Source: Cordylochernes scorpioides (lineage: Eukaryota > Arthropoda > Arachnida > Pseudoscorpiones > Chernetidae). From it: a stretch of 64,000 nucleotides of DNA. A program made the translations under genes and the position numbers. How positions within the stretch are numbered: position 1 is the stretch's first letter; each line of letters begins with the position of its first letter. Location of the stretch: assembly GCA_030710605.1 (NCBI GenBank), contig CP092880.1, positions 8,259,909-8,323,908 on the forward strand. Reading direction: 5' to 3'. The notes under the pieces were generated by a model. That model had not been told where the DNA came from and did no database searches. It saw only the letters and a program-made list of their open reading frames with translations. Positions 12,601 to 21,600 of the stretch are shown here, piece after piece.

Positions 12601-15600
12601 GGTCTCTCCATATCTCCCTCCTTCAATGTCTTCCTCTACTGAGGGTGGGCCACATGGTCTCTCCATATCTCCCTCCTTCAATGTCTTCCTCTACTGAGGG
12701 TGGGCCACATGGTCTCTCCATATCTCCCTCCTTCAATGTCTTCCTCTACTGAGGGTGGGCCACATGGTCTCTCCATATCTCCCTCCTTCAATGTCTTCCT
12801 CTACTGAGGGTGGGCCACATGGTCTCTCCATATCTCCCTCCTTCAGTGCCTTCCTCTACTGAGGGTGGGCCACATGGTCTCTCCATATCTCCCTCCTTCA
12901 ATGTCTTCCTCTACTGAGGGTGGGCCACATGGTCCCTCCATATCTCCCTCCTTCAGTGCCTTCCTCTACTGAGGGTGGGCCACATGGTCTCTCCATATCT
13001 CCCTCCTTCAATGTCTTCCTCTACTGAGGGTGGGCCACATGGTCTCTCCATATCTCCCTCCTTCAGTGCCTTCCTCTACTGAGGGTGGGCCACATGGTCC
13101 CTCCATATCTCCCTCCTTCAGTGCCTTCCTCTACTGAGGGTGGGCCACATGGTCTCTCCATATCTCCCTACTTCAGTGTCTTCCTCTACTGAGGGTGGAC
13201 CACATGGTCTCTCCATATCTCCCTCCTTCAATGCCTTCCTCTACTGAGGGTGGGCCACATGGTCTTTCCATATCTCCCTACTTCAGTGTCTTCCTCTACT
13301 GAGGGTGGACCACATGGTCTCTCCATATCTCCCTCCTTCAATGCCTTCCTCTACTGAGGGTGGGCCACATGGTCTTTCCATATCTCCCTCCTTCAATGCC
13401 TTCCTCTACTGAGGGTGGGCCACATGGTCTCTCCATATCTCCCTCCTTCAATGCCTTCCTCTACTGAGGGTGGGCCACATGGTCCCTCCATATCTCCCTC
13501 CTTCAGTGCCTTCCTCTACTGAGGGTGAGCCACATGGTCTCTCCATATCTCCCTACTTCAGTGTCTTCTTCTACTGAGTGTGGGCCACATGGTCTCTCCA
13601 TATCTCCCTCCTTCAATGCCTTCCTCTACTGAGGGTGGGCCACATGGTCTCTCCATATCTCCCTCCTTCAGTGTCTTCCTCTACTGAGGGTGGGCCACAT
13701 GGTCCCTCCATATATTCCTCCTTCAGTGTCTTCCTCTACTGAGGGTGGGCCACATGGTCCCTCCATATATTCCTCCTTCAGTGTCTTCCTCTACTGAGGG
13801 TGGGCCACATGGTCCCTCCATATATTCCTCCTTCAGTGTCTTCCTCTACTGAGGGTGGGCCACATGGTCTCTCCATATCTCCCTCTTTCAGTGTCTTCCA
13901 CTACTGAGGGTGGGTCACATGATATAGATGGTGCTTTTTGCCATTTAAAAAAACTTGATTGAGTAGTCAGGATATATCTGGCTTACTGCCTCTCTGACCA
14001 TCTTACTCCAGATGGTCAAACTGTGGAGGACATTGTTTTATGATGTACAGCAAAGAGGGATCCATCACCAATATGTAAATATGTCCAGAGAGTGGTCGGA
14101 GGGAGAGGTCCACACCCTGTGGACCCACATGTTTGACATTCCCCTGGATGAAGTTCAAGTCCGGGAGATGGAGGTTGTGCTGAGCAACTGTTCCACTGCC
14201 ACCTCCCAGGTCCGATCTCACACTTCCTCCTCCTCATATACAGTGACAGTGCTTCATCATCCCAAGTACATGAGGTCAGACCGCGCCAAACAACACTAAC
14301 AAGATTTTAAACACAAAGTAATAAGACCAAATCCAAATAAATAAATAGTCTGTGATATTTCAGTAACAACCCTGTTACTGAAACATCACACACTATTTAT
14401 TTATTTAGATTTGGTCTTATTACCTTGTGTTTATAATGTTCTTGTTGTGTTTCTTATCCCCTTGTGTAAAGATTACATGAATTCCATGAGTCCATGCTTC
14501 TCAAGCTGCTTGATGATAAACAGCGACCTCTCCCAAAGGTCCTGTTTAGTGCATCTAATACAAGCCAAAATATTTTCTGGAGCTGCAGGTGCCAAGCTAC
14601 ATTTTGAGCAAGTAGGGTAGTTTTTGTTGTTATTTTCTATCTTCAATGGCTTGAGATGGCCTGTTCTAAATCTTGTTAATGTTGTTTGGTGCTGTCTGGG
14701 GTTCAGAGCTCCTCCTGGGTCCACTCCACTGTACCAACTGTGCTTAGATGGGATCCTCTAGTTCTTGTTTATTTTTGATTTGGCTACTCTCTCTATTTCT
14801 TTAAAAGTTGTGTTTATAATGATTTTACTAGGGAAAAAAAACACTATTTAAAAAGAGTACTTGACATTTGGTCTTGTTACCTTGATAAGGCACAATTTGG
14901 ATTATAGATTATAAAACAAGGTAATAAGACCAAATAAATAAATAATGTGTGACGCTTCGGTAACAGCATTGTTACCATCTTCAGAAATAATATCTTCTTA
15001 TCTGTTATTTTGTTTACACACTTGATAACAGTAGCTATTTAAAACATGCTGTGGTAAAATTTCTCATTCAGTACTTTTGTCTGAAGATGGTAACAACGCG
15101 GTTACCGAAACGTCACACACTATTTATTTATTTGGATTTGGTCTTATTACCTTGTCTTGTTGCCTTATGTCTCTAATCTAGAATCCAAACTGGAGCTGAG
15201 TCTGTATCCCTATTGGATTCATCAGCGTCTGCTTCCATATTAAGAACAGCCTCAAATTACAGGCAAAGTCAGACTTTCACCAAAGTGTGCCTGGATCATG
15301 GTGCCATGATTAACGAAAGCTGCACCCCTATACCCCATTCCCTGAGATCATGAACGCATGGAATTCATGTCTTTACACAAGGGGATAAGAAACAACAACA
15401 ACAGAATCCAAATTGTACCATTCTTGTATAAGTCCAACCCCATCAGCGAGTGCAAGTAAACAAACAGGGCTCTGACACATTTATAAGTGCAAAGTTGAAC
15501 TGACTTTCCACATATGTAGACATGTGGTGCACTTACAGTAAAAGCAGTCATCAACCTTTACCCACCATGATTATCATGGCCTGTACCACGTGTCTAAGGG

Positions 15601-18600
15601 CTAAGCAAAAGAAAATTGTACCATATATCAGTGTGAAGTTAACTCAAGGTATGTTGGCAGACTGCAGTGAACCTCCAGCTGCTCCAAGACTGCCCCAGGC
15701 TCTCCCACCGTCTGCTGTCCCACTTCGGCAGAGTCCACGCCAACAAGTTTGAAGTCCTGGGAGAGGAAGATGTCACCTTTGTCATGGTACCCAACAACCA
15801 ATTCCAGGCTGCCCAGGCCCTGGACAAGGTGCTCAAACATCCCAGGTGAGTGGACACCTCTATGTATGCAGCTACCACCTATGATACCTCACTGCGCCAT
15901 CTTTTATGAGAATTCAGAACTATTCTAGACGCGTATGATTCTTTTAAAAATTAAACAATTTTCTACTTCCTTTACTGCAATGAAAAATTAATGGGAGGGC
16001 TTGGATCATCAATGTTGAACACTCCCAGTAGTTTTACCAATTTAAAGGTATTGTATTCCAATTGATTACACACAGCGCTCAACGTTAATTATTGTTTAAT
16101 TAACTACAAGGTAAAAGGATTATATATAGATTAAATGGTAAACATGGAGAAAGAGAATATGTCACATAGCGACGCCGCTTGCAGGGTTGCGTCAACAGGA
16201 AGTGACGTCAGCTCCAGGGTTACCGAGCCAACCGTCCGCGGTCCAGCAAAAGGGTTCACCACAGATGAGACAGGCCCTCCCATTAATTTTTCATTACAGT
16301 AAAGGCAGTAGAAAATTATTTCATTTTTTAAAAAATATATATATATAAATAAAAATACGCGTCTATAATAATTTCAAATTCACATTTATTTATATTTTAA
16401 ATATTTTTCCACACACAAAAAATTAAATACAAAATTTATTTGATTTTTTTAGTGCCAAGACTTTTTTGTGAGACTCACCCTGTAAAAACAAGTCGGTGGA
16501 TGAGTGGGTAACACCCTCGATTCCCGACAGTCATGAACTGGGATTGAATCCTGCATTAACCTTTTGTTTAATATGTGAATAACCTTCACATATTATTCAC
16601 TGCTTCAATTATCATAAACTAGGTTGCTCTTGTTGAGCGGTACCTAATAAAGTGATTTTGAACCAGAAATCACCCTGTAAAGTAAAAAAATAAGTTGTTC
16701 CAATCAATAGGAGTTCCCAAATACCCAGTGTGAATACTTGTATCAATTCCCATAACCAACAATTATGGTTACCTAGAGGCCATCAGTTCCTGAGGTATGT
16801 TGGTTGGTGCAGGAAGTTCATCTGTATCAACGACAACCTGGACCATGGCTCCGAAGAGGCTGCCAAGGTGAGGAAGTCTTTGGGGGAACTAAAGTTTTTT
16901 TTTATTATCCTTAGTACACGTACACGGCCTCAAACTACAGGCAAAGTCACACTTTCACCAAAGTGTGCCTGGATCATGGTGCCATGATCAACGAAAGCTG
17001 CACCCCTTTCCATGTACAGCTCGAGGAGCATGAACTCATAGAATTCGTGTAATCTTTACACAAAGGGATAAGAAATAACATGTTGTACAGGCCATGATAA
17101 TCGTGGTGGGTAGAAGTAGACGACTGCTTTTATTGTAAGTGCACCACTATGTATTAGTCATTCAATTTTTTTTTCTCATTGTCAACTTATAAAAGGTTCT
17201 CCTTTTAAAATGGGTAAAATAATGTGGGTGTTATTCTCTTGTAAAATATTCTTGTACAAGATGTACGCTCATGGACAAAACTTAAGGAAGTTAAATAAAT
17301 ATTAATATAATTAATAAATTAAGTAATAATATAAACAAGAACTGGAGGATCCCACCTAAGCACAACTACTACAGTGGAGTGAATCCAGGAAGAGCTCTGA
17401 ACCTCAGGCAGCATCAAACAACACTAACAAGATTTAGAACAGGCCAACTCAAGCCATTGAAGATAGAATCTACCCTACTTGCCTAAAATGTAGCTTGGCA
17501 CCTGCAGCTCCAGAACACATTTTGGCTTGCATTAGATACACTAAACAGGACCTTTGGGAGAGACCGCTGTTTATCATCAAACAGCTTGAGGAGCATGGAC
17601 TCATGGAATTTGTGTAATCTTTACACAAGGGGATAAGAAACAACATCAGTATAACAGACCTATTTGCCATTTTAAAAAATACATTTCACACACATTGTTC
17701 TTTCACTTGTCTAGCTCCATGTTTGCTGGTCTGTTACACAGCTACCATTGTTTATGTGCACAAAGGTAATGTTTCAAGTAAAACCATTTAGTTCCACACT
17801 GTGAGCTTACAAAGCCATCACTCTAGTCAACAATGATTGTGTGTAAATTTGAAACTATTATAGACGTGTATGATTCTTTTAAAAATTAAACAATTTCTAC
17901 TATCCTTACTTCAATGTAAAAATTAATGGGAGGGCCTGGCTCATCAGTGGTGAAACTGCTGAGAGGGTTCACCACTGATGAGCCAAGCCCTTCCATTAAT
18001 TTTTACATTGAAGTAAGGATAGTAGAAATTGTTTAATTTTTAAAAGAATCATTCGCATTTATAATAGTTTCGAATTTTCATAACAGATGGCGCGCTGATG
18101 CATCTTAATGATTGTGTATGTCTTCTTCTTCTTTCTTATCTCCACTCAATCATATTAGGGTATCAAGTTGTGACCCTTGATGGTGTCTTTTTGACAACCA
18201 TCATGTTGTTGTTGTTGTTGTTTCTTATCCCCTTGTGTAAAGATTACACGAATTCCATGAGTTCATGCTCCTCGAGCTGTTTTATGATGAGCAGCGGCCT
18301 CTCCCAAAGGTCCTGTTTAGTGCATCTAATGCAAGCCAAAATGTGTTCTGGAGCTGCAGGTACCAAACTACATTTTGGGCAAGTGGGATAAATTTTGTTA
18401 TTATTTTCTATCTTCAATGGCTTGAGATGGCCCGTTCTAAATCTTGTTAGTGTTGTTTGATGCTGTCTATTTTTGATCTTCAGAGCTCCTCCTGGGTTCA
18501 CTCCACTGTACCAACTGTGCTTAGGTGGGATCCTCCAGTTCTTATTTATTTTTGTTTTGGCTATTGTTTCTATTTCTTTAAAAGTAAGTTTATTTTTCTG

Positions 18601-21600
18601 TGGCAAGGGTTCTTTTGTGCCTTTTTTTGCTAGCACATCAGCAGCTTCATTGCCTTCAATGCCAACGTGTGAGGGTATCCATTGAAAGTGAATTTTTGAG
18701 GTTTTTGAGAGTTTTTGGAGATAACCAATTATGTTCCTGCTTACTTTGTCTCTGAGTTCCCCTGTGTGACTCAAGTGTTGTATGGCACTTCTACTATCAG
18801 TAAGAATCCAGATATCGTGATGTTTAGTGTTTCTGATGGATTTTAAGGCTTCATAGATGGCTATAAGTTCTGATTTGAAGACTGAGCAAAAATCTGGGTT
18901 TCTTCTGTTCATTTTCTCAATGCCATTTGTGGTTTTGATGAGACAGCCACTGCCAGTGTGTCCTAGCTCGTCTCTGCTACCATCGGTATAGATAGTTATT
19001 GCATTTTTAGGAATGTTATTAATTATTTCTAATGATAATTGTTTTAAGTATTCTGGATTTTGGTATTGTTTGTTGGTGGGTTCATTTAAAGTGGCATTAA
19101 AAATAACATTTTGTAGTGGTTTGCATGGAGAAATTTTTTCTGCTAAATAATTTTTTTCCACTTTATATTTTAAAAATTCATTTCTTTTGGCCAGGTGTAG
19201 AGGGCCTTCTTTTTTGAGTCTTAAATTGGATTCCCAATTAAGTATGTACTTGGAAGTTCTGTGTTTGTTTCCATAACTCTTGATTTTGTTTATATATTTT
19301 GGCAGATTGTAGCTTCTTCTATCCTTTAAGGGCATAATGTCTGCCTCGTAAAGTACAATATCATTAGGGCAGGTATTACGAAGACCTGTAATAATTCTAG
19401 CTGCACTTAGTTGTATCCTTTCCAGTGATTTTAGATTTGTTTCAGATGCTGTACCATAGATTTGATATCCATATTCCAGGATAGGTCTAATTAGAGATGT
19501 GTAAGTTAATTTTAGTGTGGTTGCATCGGCTCCCCACTCTCTTCCTGAAATATATTTCAGGATTTTTAGTCGGTCTCTTCCTTTTCTAATAACTTCTTCA
19601 ATGTGTTTACTGGAGTTAATTTCTGGATCCAGGGTGTAGCCAAGATATTTAGGATGTTTATTATATTGCAATTGTTGTTCTTTCAGAATAATTTTTGGTC
19701 TTATTTTGTATAGTTTCTTATCGGTAGTAAAAAGACAGGTTTCAGATTTTTGGGGGTTAAATTCTAATTTATGTTTATTAGCAAATTTTTCTAGGTGGAA
19801 AAGAGTCTTGTTCAAATCTCTTTCAGCTTTTTTCCAGTTATTATTGCTGCTCCATAGAATAATGTCATCAGCGAAAAGTCCAATATTGGTTTTATGTGAA
19901 ATTTTTTCTTCTATGCCTGCAATAAATAGGGTGAAGAGAGTTGGGCTAAGGACTGATCCTTGTGGTAATCCTTGGTACAATTTGAAGGTTTTAGATAGAG
20001 TGCCATTATATTTGACCCTGATGTATCTATTTTTAAGGAAATCATTTATCCAAGTGATAGCTTTTCCATCAATTTTGAAATGTTTGTATAATTTTGTAAT
20101 TAACTTGTTTTTCCATACCTTATCGAAAGCTTGTGTAAGGTCTAAAAAAGCAGCTATTGTGTGGTTAGTTGGTTTTCTGTTTTGTGCATCTTTTACCTTT
20201 TGTGTGAAAAATAAGAGTTGGTCTATTGTCCCATGTCCTTTCCTAAATCCATATTGTTCTTTTGGTAAGAGATTTCTTGTGTCAAGATGGTAGGTAAGTC
20301 GTCTGAGTATAATTTTTTCCATTAATTTGCAGCAAATACTTGTGAGGGAGATAGGTCGGTAGTTTTTTGGGTCATCAGCAGATTTGTCAAGTTTTTTAAT
20401 AGGAATTATTGTTGCAGTTTTCCAGTCTTGAGGCAATTTTCCAGTTTTCCAGGAGTTATTGAAAATATCAAGAAGCTTTTCTTTGCCATTTTTGCCCAAG
20501 TTTGATATCATTTGGCCATGGATTCCATCTGGCCCAGGAGTCTTGTTTAGGTCAGTGTTTTCTAATGCATAATCTAGCTCTTTCATATTGATTTTTTCAT
20601 GGAAAATATTATGAGTGCTAGTGACGTTTTTACAGTCATGGATAATCTTTCGGGCCTTTTTTTCAACTTTCTTATCTTTTATTTCAAATTTGATTTTACT
20701 ACTTATTTGATATGAATTACCTAAAAGATTAGCAGCATTTTTGTCATTAGTTGCTGGGGTACCATCTGTATTCTTAATCATATTTGTGTTTTCAGTTTGT
20801 GGCTGGGCTCTGTCAATTTGTTTTGCCAAATGCCAAAGTTTTGTATTTGGGTTTCTTGGGTTCAGGTTTTCACAAGTTTGTTTCCATTTTTCCCTTTTCA
20901 TATTTACGTATAATCTTTTTATTTTTGCATTCACAATGTTCAGTTCAGTTCTACAATTTGTTTGGTTTTGGGTGCACTTTTTTTGTAGTTCATTTCTTTT
21001 AGTTATAAGTGTTTGAATATCTTTTGCCTGGTGTGTATAATTTGGAATCCATTTCTTAATATTACCTCTTGGTATTGAAACTTTGGCTGCTTTAATAATG
21101 GTGTTTTTGAAAGATATCCAATTTTGTTCCAGATCTTTCATTCTAGTGGGTGCTTTTCTAAAGTCTTCATTGGTGTTTTGCTGGTAAAGATTCCAATTAG
21201 CCTTTTTGAAGTTCCAGAATTTTTCTTTAATTGAGCTGGTTTTGGTCTTGGTGCTAATTTCTATCAAAATAGGCAAATGATCACTTCCAATACTTTTTAA
21301 TATTTGCCATTTGCATTTGTGGAAAATGTCAGGACTGGAGAAACTTATATCAAGGGCTTGTGCGGTATTATAACTGTAGGAATGGTGGGTAGGATTCCCA
21401 TCATTTAAGCACATGAAGGCATTGTCGTCAAATAAGTTTGAAAGTATTTTGCCTCTTGGGTTTGGCGTGGAACATCCCCATAGTTGATGTTTGGCATTAA
21501 GGTCACCTACAATAATAGTGTTGTCTGTAAGAAATTGAGCCATTGTTCCATCGTCAATAAGTTTATTGTTTGGTGGGTGATACATATTGAATATGTTGAT

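Noticed and set aside
19706-21016. Hydrophobic open frames of 90-195 codons on the + strand
   Set aside because: They are antisense shadows of the LINE-A polyprotein on the - strand.
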